Source: Ridgeia piscesae
Taxonomy: Eukaryota; Annelida; Polychaeta; Sabellida; Siboglinidae
Assembly: GCA_025642075.2 (NCBI GenBank)
Contig: JAODUO010001309.1
Coordinates: 62,001 to 126,000 of the forward strand
Length of the DNA: 64,000 bases
Direction of reading: 5' to 3'
The position numbers and the translations under genes were made by a program. Shown here in pieces: positions 11,358 to 22,892 of this stretch. The notes under the pieces are model-generated. The model worked only from the letters and a program-made list of their open reading frames with translations. It was not told where the DNA came from and did no database searches. The stretch's first letter is position 1. Every line of letters begins with the position of its first letter.

Positions 11358-13029
11358 CTGTTAGAAAGAGCAATAAATATGTTTTTTAAGCATTCTTATA
11401 ATATTATATGATTACCATATTATGCAGCCACAATCAAATACTACTTTTCAACTCAAATAATTTGTGTAAACTAAATAAATAATTTCATAAACACTGATTT
11501 CGTACCAATAATTCCATCGTAACACAATACTTTCTGTTGTAATGCGCATCAGTAATTACGTCTGATGCATTTTATAAATATTCCCAGGCAGCTTATATCA
11601 ACTCATATCTCATATCAACTTTGCTGTGCTAAAACTGAGCATACAACTGAAATATAACCGTTGTACGTAGCTGAACCGAATATCTGAACAATAGTTCCTC
11701 TTTTTTAATCATATGCAATTATCGCTACCATTCCTTAAAGGGAACCAAAAGGGAAAAGTGACATGCTAAGCACGTGAAAGAGTTAATAAAAACATTTTTA
11801 ACGTCAGTGGTTTATTAGTAAAAACAATCTGAACACCTTTTCTATCAAAATTCGTAAGTCGGGCCATTTTGACTGCTATGTGACGTAGCCGATGCACGGC
11901 AGATCTGTATAATTGGTATTTAAAATAATCGCCAGGTGGCGCTGCGTACATTATCCGCTTCGTGTGGTGAAACGAACATTATTTCCGTTCAGAAATAGCT
12001 GAATTTCGGTTGCAACGATAAGGGCCAACACTTTCAAGATATAACTGAACGCGCTGGTAAACTTGATAAAGGGGTACCCTCCGGAAACGAAATGCAGAGG
12101 CGAGTAACAAGCCGATGCGACATTGACAAGTAGCAGTGCAAAGTTTATATTATTTTGGTGAATAACGAAACTCGCCGAAAGGAGTATGTATGGTGTTAGG
12201 AAGAGGCTGCTATTCTGAATGCAGGGGCTAATAGCTTAAAACTGTTTTTAGGAATCAAGTTCCAAATTGTCCACAACTATGACAGAAAATGCAGATTAAT
12301 TGTTGTTCTTAAAACACTGGACATTATTATATTAACAGTAGCGATTATGGCATGTCTTTTGTATTATTGACATCGCACGACCTGTGCGGCTATGAACAGA
12401 TGTTTGTCAATATTGATTGTTCTTTTAATAGGCGTAGTATTTAGAGGGAGTTTTTGAAGCATAATTCTGGAGGGCAAAATAAAGAAAGACAATCACCACC
12501 CATGTTCTTTATGAAATCGACTTCATGCTGACTAATAGTTTTATTTTTTAGATGAAATACATGTACAGTGGAATTTCTCTATTACAAATAACCATTTGAA
12601 CTGGATAAAAGTAACACAACTAGCACAACAAATATTCTAAACTATAACAAATGTGAATATATTTATGTACAGTTCTGCGGTACTTGCAATGTAGCTTTGT
12701 TGTCGAGGTAACCATAATAGTGGCGAGGTAACCATAATAATAGCTGTGAGGTTCCACTGTATATGTGAGGTCTATTGTACTACTAATATTTATTTATTTA
12801 TCAATAATGAAAAACTCATTTAAACACATGTTTCTGTTTCAGATGTGCCATGATATAATACAAATGACCATGGATTTTGTATTCTGTGTTTGGAGCAGAG
12901 AGGGCTTCAAAATGTAATCGATTAGACAATTGTCACATATATCCGCCAACAAAGATGGAAGTATATGTTCATGTATTATGACAGCAGTCAAATGTGTTGA
13001 TTTCCATACGTCACCTGTCAACAATGTCA
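11358..13029. other. Intron sequence of L13, left part
   Basis: No exon or clear repeat recognised by eye. AT-rich, with scattered short direct repeats such as GTCGAGGTAACCATAATAGT and GGCGAGGTAACCATAATAAT near 12698-12740. Confidence 0.5.
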
Positions 13030-13490
13030 ACAAAGTTCTTATATAGTGCAGTATCCAATCCTCACGATCAGACATGGGGTAAAATACATTTGTATTTGAA
13101 AGTTCTTAAATACTTTTTAAGTATTTGTAATTGATGTTTATGAATTAAAAGTATTTGTATTTGGATCCCTCAAAAGACTATTTGTATTTAAATAAATTTA
13201 AATGTATTTGACCCCATGTCTGCTCAGGATTGTCCAAAGTACTTTACACTTTACTCCCTGGCATACGTATTCAATTAAACGCCATCTCATGACTGTGGGA
13301 AGCATCCCGCCAACCTGTAATTAATTAATCATGACGGTTTCTTGTACACATATCCACCATTGTCTATAGCCAGGTATTTGTTTACACAGCTGAGTGAATT
13401 GGAGCAATGACAGGTGAACAACAGCACATCGTTTCGTTCTCGTAGTTGAGAGTCTGAAGCCGAGTCCAAAGCTTTAACCACTGCGCCACA
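13030..13490 (-). repeat. tRNA-derived SINE, interrupted by a MITE
   Basis: Apart from an insert at 13069-13222, this block matches 42770-43060. Shared landmarks are GCAGTATCCA, CAAAG-ACTTTAC, the ATATCCACCA-TGTCTAT-GCCAGGTA segment and CAGCTGAGTGAATTGGA. It ends near a TTAACCACTGCGCCACA-type segment, the reverse of a tRNA-like head, which suggests a minus-strand, tRNA-derived SINE. The 42.9-kb copy has the clearer B box. Confidence 0.7.
13069..13222. mobile_element. 154-bp hAT-like MITE with 8-bp TSD
   Basis: The ends are inverted repeats: CAGACATGGGGTAAAATACA on the left, and on the right the complement pattern TGTATTTGACCCCATGTCTG. They are flanked by CTCACGAT (13061-13068) and CTCAGGAT (13223-13230), an 8-bp target duplication with one mismatch. 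An 8-bp TSD and a C-A-G start are hAT hallmarks. The interior is AT-rich with repeated GTATTTG/AGTATTT words and no coding capacity. The flanking halves rejoin as the SINE seen intact at 42.8 kb, which confirms the insertion. Confidence 0.85.
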
Positions 13491-16400
13491 ACAAAATAGT
13501 TGGTATATTTATTTAGGCCTTATTTTATTTCAGGTGTCAAAGTCGGCCATATACAAAGAGTTTTACCTGATGGATCCATGGCAGGCTTGGTCAAAGGATA
13601 CAAAGAGTCATACCAGTGTATACCAGCCATATGGGGTAATACCCAGCACTTGTTGACTGCTGCCCTTGCGAATTATCAGTTGATTGACTATGAACAAATC
13701 GACTGACTCTTGTCGCCAGCAGATCTTGTTTCATTAGCTTGGGCATATCTGTACCAAGGACTGCAAATCCGATATGGACAATGATTGCGGGCAGCAGGCA
13801 GAGTTCTGACAAAGACGTAATTAACCATTCACTCTTTTTGTATGCCATGTGTTGGTGGATTTGCAGGTAAACGTACAGCTGTAGTGTCTTCCGCAGCACT
13901 CATTACTTGCCTCTTGACCAGAAAATAGCCATGTTGTCACAGTCCGCTAGGACGTGGCCGGACGTTCTTGCTAGAGCCATGGTTCCATCCCTATAAATAA
14001 ACAGGACATGATGTATTACTAAATAATGACTGTTTGAAGTTACTCCGTTTTTGTATGAAAAACGATCATTCAATGTACGCCAAATAAGCAACAAATATGT
14101 TACACTGCAATAGTGAACAGTGTCCTTTACTTTGGTGCAGTGTGTTGGAGTGGCAATATCAACAACTAGGACAGGATTAGGCTAGATACATTTATCAAAA
14201 AGGCAAATGGGACTGTAAGGATTGAACGGGTCATGGGTCATGGGCAGAGTACAGAAGATTTCTGGCAGATGACATCCACTCACTAAGATCTTAATTTGAC
14301 AGCTGAAGGACTGACATGAGTGACATATACTGAGCTGCATGCACTAAAACCGCATTCATATTATTGCACAGTGCTTGCACATACTGATAGATGGTGATGC
14401 TGTTCCAGCTGCTGTCTTCATTGAATAGAGATGTGTGTATGTTTGTGTGGTGATACATATTACATAAACTAAGGTATGATAACTGATTGCATGCTCAGTT
14501 AGTGTGTATGCACTAGAGTTGACAGTGCTCAGTCATGCAATTTCCTAATGTTGGTAAACGTGGTATTGAAATTACATTGTATTGCACATGACCAATTATT
14601 TGTAATCAGATTGGTAAAATAATACTGCGTCTTACAAACATTTCACTCCACTATGACATTACTCTCACAAAATGACCACAATAGCATTTATGTTGTTTAT
14701 GTCATGTTGTATCATGTGGCTTGTTATCAAGTGTGATTTTGTCTGTTGATAATGACATGTAAGAGCTTTAATTGTTATTATCCAATAAACACAAACGTAG
14801 GCACCTCAAATATTAAACGAACACGAATATATATGACAATGTATATTGTTAACAGGCAAAATGTCACATTGACACATCACGCCAATGTGCAAGGTGGATC
14901 ATCTGACTTACTTGCTAAACCATTGGATTAAAAGTTATGTTTTAATTACTTTAGAGATTTGCACGACACAGTGTGCTTGAGGGTAGAAAATTCCACTGGT
15001 ATTGTGGTGGGGAAGAAACTGGTTTCAAATGTTTGCTGAGTGTTTACCTGAAGATCTAGTGTTGTATTAGATAGAGTGATCTTGTGGGATATCAGCAAGT
15101 TCACGTTCCATCTAGTATATTATGCTAGTCTGTTAATGGGGTGTTTTAATGTTTCTTCTTGTTTGGAGTGTGTGCCAATATATCGAGAAACTCTACCTAC
15201 CAATATTGCAAAGTGATATTTTACAGGATAAGTTATGTATCATCATAACTAATTATTCATCCTTTATTGTAACTCTGTAACATGTCCTATTATCAATGTT
15301 GTATGAGTATCTGAACTGAAAAGTTGGTCACAGGCACACATAATTTGTAATTTGTTTCTCTCACTGAACAAATAACATGATTGAAAACAACATTCGGATT
15401 GCGTAGCTACGAAAGGCAGTACTTTTGAAAACTTATTTAGCGAGGGATATCAAAATGCTATATTATCTTTCATGCGAATTGACTATGTCTATGGTCTGGC
15501 TTGTCCCTGCCAGTCGGCTGCGTTACTGTCATGTAGCTTTACCTTATGTCATGCAAACGTGATACCATTCAAAGTAGGATGAAATAAAACTAATAATAAT
15601 GAATAACAATAACAGCAACTAATAATAATGAATAACAATAACCGCCAAAATTACTGGTGCGGCGGCGGACGGCCAAACTCGCTTGGACTTAGTTAGCGGC
15701 CCCGGGTTCAGCCCGGCCCCATGCACATATATTCTAGAATCTTAACTGTGGTGGACGTTTATGATCAATATCATTATTTACATGTCATAACGACATACAT
15801 CGCAATGTGTCTAATGGTACAATATTTAAATAATTTAGATACCGAAGACTTAATGATATTTACTAACCTTCTTGCGCTCCGACTTGGCCGACATTCGACG
15901 GGTAACCCGTTTCGACGACTGTCGTCAGTGACTAAATATCGTGCCAATATCGTTTGTACAACTCCATGCTTCAAAACTCGACGTCGCTGACATTTCGGCG
16001 GATGTTGACCCACTATACGGTGAGAAACATCCTATTCTAATAACTTTTTTCGAAGTGCGCGTATCTCACAACATTGTGTTTACAACGGCGCTGCCTTACA
16101 TCGAGGCCCGATGGCATCGGAATCGTCATCGGACACGTGAGTTTAAAGTCGGTTCTGCGTGCTGGTTGGTCAGGAGCAGGGACCTGCGCGTTTTCCGCCA
16201 TTCATGGAAGCCTTCGCGGAATCGCTGATTTCAGTAACATTTTCCACTTTGAAATGATTTTACCAGTAAGCCACTTATGTTAAAGATTTTATAATCGTCC
16301 AACTTGTTTTATTGCCGTAATACGTTTAATTCTAAAAATACGATGTAGTGACTGAGAAAACCATAGTTCAATTAGTTATTGTAAATCAGAAAACAAAATG

Positions 16401-16540
16401 GACATTACGGCTACATAATATATCATCTACATTTAGGAAATCATGTGTAGTCTCCTACAGTGGCAGTACCTATGTGGATTATCAACATAGTCTGCGTGAG
16501 CATTGTATCATTAATACTATCTTAATATGTTTTGTTTTCT
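13491..16540. other. Intron sequence of L13, middle part
   Basis: No exon recognised. Around 15650-15720 a GC-richer patch ends in CGGGTTCAGCCCGG, similar to a tRNA T-arm, but the rest does not fold as a tRNA. The short open stretches on both strands have no recognisable motif. Direct repeats of AATAATGAATAACAATAAC occur near 15590-15640. Confidence 0.45.
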
Positions 16541-16548
16541 GTAGCACA

Positions 16549-18005
16549 CAGGGGCGTCGATCCGGTTTTAAAAGTGGGGGGACGGGGGAATATATATATA
16601 TATATATATATATATAACCTGAAATACATATAACTATTTTAGTAAATATAAAACATAATTCATTGTTGTTGCTCTGGTGCTAATTCTAAAATAAACAAAG
16701 GCCTTGATGATATGCTATTTAAAGTAGTTATGTTGGGTACATATATTTGAAGAAGGGCCATGTCTCACCTCAATCCCTGAAAATTTGGAGGGTAGACATT
16801 GGACCCATAACTGCTTGCCTGATTCACAGAGTGACAACACGGACTTATGTGCATATAAGTCCGTGGCGACAAGATGCAGAGGTTACAGGGGAGGCTGTGA
16901 AGGAGTTCCCAATCCCACCATTTGGCAAAACATTTGTCATCACTCAAATCGGATCAAACTACACAACGTGCAGGAATCTGCTGGTTCCGCCGTAGATGAT
17001 ATAAGTATCCTCCAGGGCGACCAGGCTGCAATCCAAAGAGTGACAGGGCAAACCATTTTTGGCCTATTAATATAGCAACACAAAGGTGCAAATTGACAGA
17101 GCCCGGCATGATGAATATTTACTGGACAAAGATCAAGTTACGGCCAACCAACTAATTTATCTAGTAATTTTCCACTGGGTAGTCGGAAGTTTATATCTGA
17201 ACTCGTATATTAGTTTTACTGCTAGACCGATGTAGGGTTTTTAAGAGAGGGGAGTGATCAGTCTCGCTATATGCCTGTAAATTTGTTTTTATGAACTGGA
17301 CAAGTGAGAGGACATTTCCTATGCTGTCCCCCTCAGGCTAAAACATGGGGGACGTGTTCCCTCGTCCCCCACCGATCGACGCCCATGCTGTGTAGAACTT
17401 CCCAGTCCTACATTTTGGCAAAGAAATTTGTCTTAACTGAAATGGGAATACGTTACACAAAATGCAGGAATCTGCCGCTTGGAATCGGCGATAAGCACCA
17501 AGCAGGCGAGGGGTGAAAGTGAAACACAAATGTCATAATTTATAATGTGCTCTACTAACATCAACTAATATCAACACAAGGATGCAAACTGATAGAGCCC
17601 GGCAGCGCTTAAATTTTTCCGATCGTTATAAACTTTCCGACTGACGTTTCTGCGCATGCGCGGTAAATGTAAAATTACCAATGTGCAGCGAAACGACAAA
17701 TCATGTTTGGTATAAATGCCACGAGCTGTTCGTTAACTATCCTGTGATGATTACTGAGAAGAGTTGCTTAAAATGTCGTTCAATACAATAACATCTTACG
17801 TTTGTTTAAATCACTGTCACGGATTATGGCGCACTATAGTTACGTGATTTACGCTTGCTATCAAACCATGCCTCAGAACTTGTTTGCCTTGTGTTAATTT
17901 GCGACAAATAACTTTTCAGAGAGGTTATACATATATATATATATATGATATATTTATATATATATATATATATATATACACGTCCCCCACCGATCGACGC
18001 CCGTG
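16549..18005. mobile_element. Non-autonomous hAT element with perfect 8-bp TSD
   Basis: The left end CAGGGGCGTCGATCCGG and the right end (complement CACGGGCGTCGATCGG) are imperfect terminal inverted repeats. The flanks GTAGCACA at 16541-16548 and GTAGCACA at 18006-18013 are an exact 8-bp target duplication, diagnostic for hAT. No transposase is readable. Inside is a tandem duplication: a block near 16890-17110 (TTCCCAATCC, TTTGGCAAA, GTGCAGGAATCTGC, AGAGCCCGGCA) recurs at 17390-17610. An extra copy of the terminal sequence (CACCGATCGACGCCCATG) stands at about 17371-17388. It lies in the L13 intron. Confidence 0.88.
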
Positions 18006-18013
18006 GTAGCACA

Positions 18014-18508
18014 ATACACAAATTCTCAATGTTTTCTATCAAATGGTCACTGCTTTGATGACTTGTCCATGATGCTATGAATATAATGATCGTATTATTC
18101 TTTCCACATAAGATAAACCCTAAGGGTCTTAGCATCATTGAAGAAGTGGTATGACTTAATTATCACATACACTGTAGTACTAATTTATCTACGTATAATC
18201 ATGTTGAATGAATATTACCTGACTTTAACAACTCTTACTAAATGTATTTTCCCCCGATGCAATCTAATTATTTCTCGTTACATGTTATTGCAACAAATCA
18301 ACATTATAATTCAATATTTTGAACTATATTTACGAATATGTTCAACTGCAATTATCAATAGCATCAATATAATGAACAACGCTTCAAGCAAAATGTACAA
18401 TTATGATTACGTCGTTAAAAACAATATTAGTACAGTGTACATACTAACCAAATTAATACATACATGACTAAGTTGTAATAGTTTTACATTAAACATTATT
18501 CAAGTTAC
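18014..18508. other. Intron sequence next to L13 A
   Basis: AT-rich intron of L13 between the hAT element and the donor of the A exon; nothing further recognised. Confidence 0.5.
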
Positions 18509-18745
18509 CGCAGCAGTCTCCTCTGTTAGTTATCACTATATGACGTATCACATAGACAGCTCCGAGGTCAACCTGCCACCAACTTCCCGTTCTGAGTTCC
18601 GTTTGTGTGCAACTTGAAGCAGTAAAATTACTATTTCGATTGCCATCAACCGCTCTACTTGCATGACCGTTCTCGTGAGTACTTGACTGGGTTGTTGGTT
18701 TCCCCAAAGCCAGATTATCCGTCCAGTCAATATCAGAGGGTATAT
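18509..18745 (-). CDS. F-type lectin domain L13, exon A (DCCG subtype)
   Basis: A 79-codon exon: DWTDNLALGKPTTQSST, RAVDGNRN, SCTQTELRTGSWWQVDL and IVITNRGDCC. The R-G-D-C-C stretch is canonical for fucolectins, but the motif His is Gln (CTQT). Acceptor TTTTCAG above 18745, donor GTAACT below 18509, phase 1-1. Closest relatives in the window are L10 A (29942) and L4 A (50896), which share the DWxENLALGKPTKQSS start. Confidence 0.93.
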
Positions 18746-19761
18746 CTGAAAACAGTTATAAGTTTGACGAAATTTTTGTCTCTGTATATTTTGCTTATAT
18801 ATTGCTCCCAGGACCCCAAAACATTTCAATGAAGATTTTCAGGTTCTATTGGAAAATATGGCAATTTATCTTTAAAATATTATGGGAAAGTAAGAAGTCA
18901 ACTGATTATGAATGTGTATGTATGACGTTAATTAGGATTATTAATTGTATTCCGATACAATATGTTTTTTAATATATCCTTAAGTAGTTGACTTCCCCAG
19001 AATTTGTTTTTATATTGTATATTTTAAATGCATGTATAATTATTATATATAAACTACTAGGTATGTCATTGTTGATAGGGCAACCGCCATATGCAATTTT
19101 ACTACGGTAATTGTTAGTGTTTGTAATATCAAAACATATGTTGTAATCTTCTGCAACATTTTGTTTTACCTTGAGCCCATTGTCTCCATTGCGTTTTGCA
19201 TTTTATAACGTCGTCATACATGCATACCTTTCTCTCTCTCTCTCTCCACCACACCATACGGTCTAACCATTTAATGATGAAGATGTTTTCTAAATTATAA
19301 GCTAACCGTTTAACAGTGACGTCAATGTAGGTATGTGTACTACGTAGGTCAGTGGACTTTGACTGCCGGATAATTATTGGACGGGGTCAAAGTTGACTGG
19401 TCACCTGTGGTGATGCCGGTCATAACGTGCTTCCTGTTGTACACTCCAATTGCGAGTTTATGTTCAGAAGACATATGTATCGTTAACGTTCATTAACATG
19501 CAATTCCAAGGAGCTGCTTCCTCTTAGGACGAAACCCATAGAACTTCACTGGATATTTCACCTGATCACATACTCCGTCCTACGACGTTTCCTCTACTTG
19601 TTATGTCACGCAATTTACAAACTAAATGGTTATCGTAATGACTACAAACTACAGCAACACAATCCAAGATTAGCTGCAGTACAAGCTACATATGTTGTGT
19701 GTATTGCACAACTGCTTAATGTTAAAATGGTCGAATGACATATAACCAGTCAAGGCCTCAC
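18746..19761. other. Intron between L12 B and L13 A
   Basis: Contains a short (TC)n run near 19228-19246 and otherwise AT-rich sequence with no recognised feature. Confidence 0.5.
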
Positions 19762-19980
19762 CAAGGTCGCCGTAGACTTTCACTTCGCACAGAGTTAAGG
19801 GTCTCAACCAATTTCCAGCAAATCCTCTAATATTTATAATATGGACTCTGCTTCCTGTGACTGGTTGTCCGAAGATTCGTCTAGTTTCCCCCAGTCCAAA
19901 GGTTTGCCACACATCGGCGAAATGTAGTTGACTTGAGGTGGGCGTTGACACTTTGATGTGCAAATGTTTCAGTCGATCGA
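19762..19980 (-). CDS. F-type lectin domain L12, exon B (VSTP subtype)
   Basis: A 73-codon exon: DRLKHLHIKVSTPTSSQLHF, FGLGETRRIFGQP, VTGSRVHI and LTLCEVKVYGDLG. Acceptor TTTACCAG above 19980, donor GTGAGG below 19762, phase 1-1. Like L6 B it has no cysteine before the final LCEV, so the second-half disulphide of classical fucolectins is absent. It directly follows L12 A with a 408-bp intron. Confidence 0.92.
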
Positions 19981-20388
19981 CTGGTAAATAAACCCATAAT
20001 ATATTTTAAATGTCAGGCTACTAAATAATGTGATCCATATATAAAACAAGCTTTTAAATCGACTGACATATTATTTTACGCCAAGCACAATTATACTGGC
20101 GGCAGATTTCCGGAAAGCATACATTCACGGTATATGCCATGCATTATAAAAAAAAACCTAAATACTAACTGTTACACATGTTGGTTTATGTATAGGCATG
20201 TGCAAAATTAATATACTGACGTCTGTAAGTGCAGACATGTATCTGCATGCGTGTGTATATTAACTATAATATTGCCTTGGAACTGTCCAGCAATATTCAA
20301 TATCGTCTAATGTACACGAGTACAGTTGATATATTTCGCCGGCTAGTATTTACGAAATTGATACATTGGCAACACGAACGAAACGTAC

Positions 20389-20631
20389 CAGAGCTGTCAC
20401 TAGTGCTGGTTATCACTACCTCCCGGATGGTGACTAAGGCTTCCAAGTCAACTTTCCACCAGGTTTGATAATTCTGTTTGATAGGTACAGCTTGTGAGCA
20501 GCTTCCTTTGTTCAATACAGGATTTGAGTTTCCATCTACCGCCTTCGACGATGCACGTGAGTGATCCTGGCAAATCTGCTTAGTAGGCTTCCCAAGTGCC
20601 AGGTTTTCAAAATAGGATGTACCGGGTTGCA
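20389..20631 (-). CDS. F-type lectin domain L12, exon A (STSD subtype)
   Basis: An 81-codon exon: QPGTSYFENLALGKPTKQ, KAVDGNSNPVLNKGSCSQ, WWKVDLEALVTI and VVITSTSDSS. His and RGD of the fucose motif are lost (SCSQ and TSD), as in L6 and L15. Acceptor TGCTTCCAG above 20631, donor GTACGT below 20389, phase 1-1. The open frame continues upstream through the acceptor into a hydrophobic, Met-initiated stretch to 20716 (separate entry), so a gene or isoform could start here. Confidence 0.92.
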
Positions 20632-20716
20632 CTGGAAGCAAATATACTGATTGTATAACTAATGCTAGTATTAATACAGTTTTGTAACCAATGATCAGGT
20701 ACCAATTAAATATCAT
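20632..20716 (-). other. Possible first-exon signal peptide in frame with L12 A
   Basis: From ATG at 20716 the frame reads MIFNWYLIIG, a hydrophobic LILALVIQSVYLL segment, then PVQPG straight into the L12 A exon with no stop. That is the layout of a signal peptide with a cleavage region. Against it: a usable 3' splice site (TGCTTCCAG) marks the exon edge at 20631, and the homologous sequence upstream of L6 A and L15 A is frame-broken (a 2-bp length difference at 44.2 kb and in-frame stops near 0.9 kb). So this may be chance within an intron. Confidence 0.35.
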
Positions 20717-21279
20717 ATTGTAAAAACTACAACTCTTTCAACCCATCACCTAAGACATATTATCAACAAGACGCCCTCTTGCGATTAAATTGCAGACGGA
20801 GGAAAACCAAAGATGAATAACTAGAATACACATTTCACTGCTTTCCCGACAACCGAGAGCGTTCTCGAACAATTGGATACGAGACGAAGGAAGGAGGTAA
20901 GATGTAAACTTGACAACCTCAATGTACTTTGTCATTTTGTGTAGCGGCACAGTGTAGAACAATTAAAAAACTACATTTCTTTAAACTCACACTAGTTAAT
21001 AAAATAAGCTATATTAAAATAGCTATGAAGAAACTGCGCTTGGGACCCTCGGTACAGATAAATTTACTGTTAGTTCATTGGACGATTTCATGTATTCTGG
21101 GCTAGATTCTCTTCGCCGATTTCACATCGGCTTTAATTTGATGCTGCCTCATATATTAGTCCATCAACTCATTTTTTACATTTAATTTAGGAAACAAGTT
21201 TATTGTCTGGATTGTTGATTGTTGGTTCACAAGAATATGCACTATGATATTTAGTTGAGAGGTGTGATGACTCCTAATT

Positions 21280-21860
21280 AACGTTTAATATATGTAAGAC
21301 CAATGAGTTAGTAATACATTTCAGAAAGCACAGTTAAATTCCCGACAAAACACCATTCATGGTCAAGAGGTTGACAATGTCACCAAGTACAAATACTTAG
21401 GTACAGTGTTTGATCAACAAACTTAGAAGGGATGATAACATTAGAATCATTGTTGAGATATGTTAGCAGTGGAGCGTTTTTAGAAAACTAAATTAATGTT
21501 CTGTTAATAAAACCATTTGTAGTCAACGGTTTGGTGGTATGCACCTAACAGTTTTGTCACATCAATGGTTTATTAAGAAAGTGGTTTAACGTGGAAATAT
21601 ATAGCAAAACATCGTGGTCGATGCAACCAATCAATATCCAGTTTCTATTTGCACTTTAGAACAAATAATACGACACGGTGCCGACTCTCTTCCTCATATG
21701 GTTGTAGCAACAGTATAGAGAAAGACAGTATCAGCGAAGTAGTGCAACGTTGTTCTATTAATTCGCTGGTTGATTCGGGTATGCCTACCGTTGAATATTT
21801 TCTTCAGCGATCGATATAAAGTACTTCATTATTGTTCTAATAATTTATTTGATCATCTAC
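21280..21860 (+). mobile_element. CR1/L2-type reverse transcriptase C-terminal relic
   Basis: With frameshifts, the plus strand reads NELVIHFRKHS, then NVTKYKYLGTVFD near 21385-21420, SSGAFLEN and IRHGADSLPHM. These are the thumb and post-RT motifs (K-x-x-E-L-V-x-x-F-R-K, Y-K-Y-L-G-x-x-F-D) of non-LTR elements. Many stops; 5' and 3' ends not definable. Confidence 0.7.
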
Positions 21861-22224
21861 TTTATTTGATAGTTTACCATAATGGTCAGAGCAAATACAA
21901 TAGATGGCCTTGTTATGTAGCTTAATTAATTTAAATCATTAAAATATTTATGTCTACACATGCAAACTGGAATGGATTTTTGAACAATCCAGCTTTCGTT
22001 TTATATAATATTTTCGGGAGTCTGTGCTTCGTTGTTAGTTAAATTATACGAGTCACTTTTTGTCTAGGCATGTGCTATGTTTTTACTGATGTGATATGTC
22101 TTTATCGGTTTTGGATGGTCTGCACGTACGAGGGGGTGGCCGGTTTTGGACGGTCTGCGCAGTAAAGAGTTAAGCAACGCCAACGTGACTGAAGAAAAAA
22201 ATCACGCTATAATTTACAAAATGG

Positions 22225-22390
22225 CAATTGAAATTACTAGTGAGAGAAACGATAGTCGCGCCTTAGAGTGCTGCAATCTCGTTCGAAAGTATAAAGGTTC
22301 GATTCCACCTGGCTGTCTAATCGAAATTTAGGTAGCTTCGTTCTCCTCGCGAGACAACAAAGCCTTTGGTCCCCTCTATCTGGTATCGAA
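22225..22390. repeat. SINE-like dispersed repeat, copy 2
   Basis: Counterpart of 3754-3915, containing ATTGAAATTACTAG, GCAATCTCGTTCGAAAG and a B-box-like GGTTCGATTCCACCTGG. It lies about 300 bp downstream of L11 B, the same position as copy 1 relative to L14 B. The corresponding place near L5 B (45 kb) shows no clear copy. Confidence 0.6.
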
Positions 22391-22522
22391 TCAAGCAAAA
22401 TAAGATAACCCATACAGGAAATAAATGAGTAGGGTTTCGCAGACGGACAGAGAGGCGGTCAGTAGATCTAACCAACTGAACCGCCCGCTTCCCGGTTGGG
22501 CAAATGAGAGACTCCGAGTAGG

Positions 22523-22525
<3 letters not shown>

Positions 22526-22597
<72 letters not shown>

Positions 22598-22619
22598 AAC
22601 CACTATATATATATATATA
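22526..22619. repeat. (AT)n microsatellite with GGAACCACT repeat
   Basis: AT array interrupted by AGGAACCACT, which recurs immediately after the array as CAGGAACCACT. Confidence 0.95.
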
Positions 22620-22679
22620 CAGGAACCACTACCGATTTGAATGAATGTGTATTCAATCGAAATTGCAAGTAGATGATAC

Positions 22680-22892
22680 CTGTTTCTTTAACGTACACCT
22701 TCACTTCACATAACGTTAGCGCTCGTCTTGTCCTGTCTACATTTCTGATCCTGACAATACTCCCTGTGATGCCAGGATTTTTGGAAAAGCGTTTTGTCTC
22801 GCCGGGTTTCAATGCTGTGGTTATATCAGCAAATGTGTTAAACACATTCCGGTATTTCGACACTTCAATTCGACAGTCTTTTAGTTGGTCTT
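22680..22892 (-). CDS. F-type lectin domain L11, exon B (KET subtype)
   Basis: A 71-codon exon: DQLKDCRIEVSKYRN, KPGETKRFSKNPGITGS, and LTLCEVKVYVKET. Same length as L14 B and L5 B. Acceptor TTTTCAG above 22892, donor GTATCA below 22680, phase 1-1. It has one extra Cys (KDCRI) relative to L14 B. Joined to Kb the split codon is A|AA (Lys); joined directly to the A exon it would be G|AA (Glu), so both routes are in frame. Confidence 0.92.

Larger units (their letters stand above)
623..18745 (-). repeat. Super-unit copy III (L13-L14-L15), incomplete
   Basis: Third copy of a three-domain block: DCCG-type lectin (L13), kringle-bearing lectin (L14) and STSD-type lectin (L15), matching L10-L12 and L4-L6 exon by exon in subtype, order and phase. 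It is stretched by insertions (hAT element, LINE, MITE in SINE), chiefly in the 7.2-kb L13 A-B intron and the 3.5-kb L14 A-Ka intron. The last B exon is outside the window. Confidence 0.8.

Noticed and set aside
15650..15720. tRNA-like segment with CGGGTTCAGCCCGG
   Set aside because: Only the T-arm-like part is convincing; no acceptor or anticodon arm could be built.
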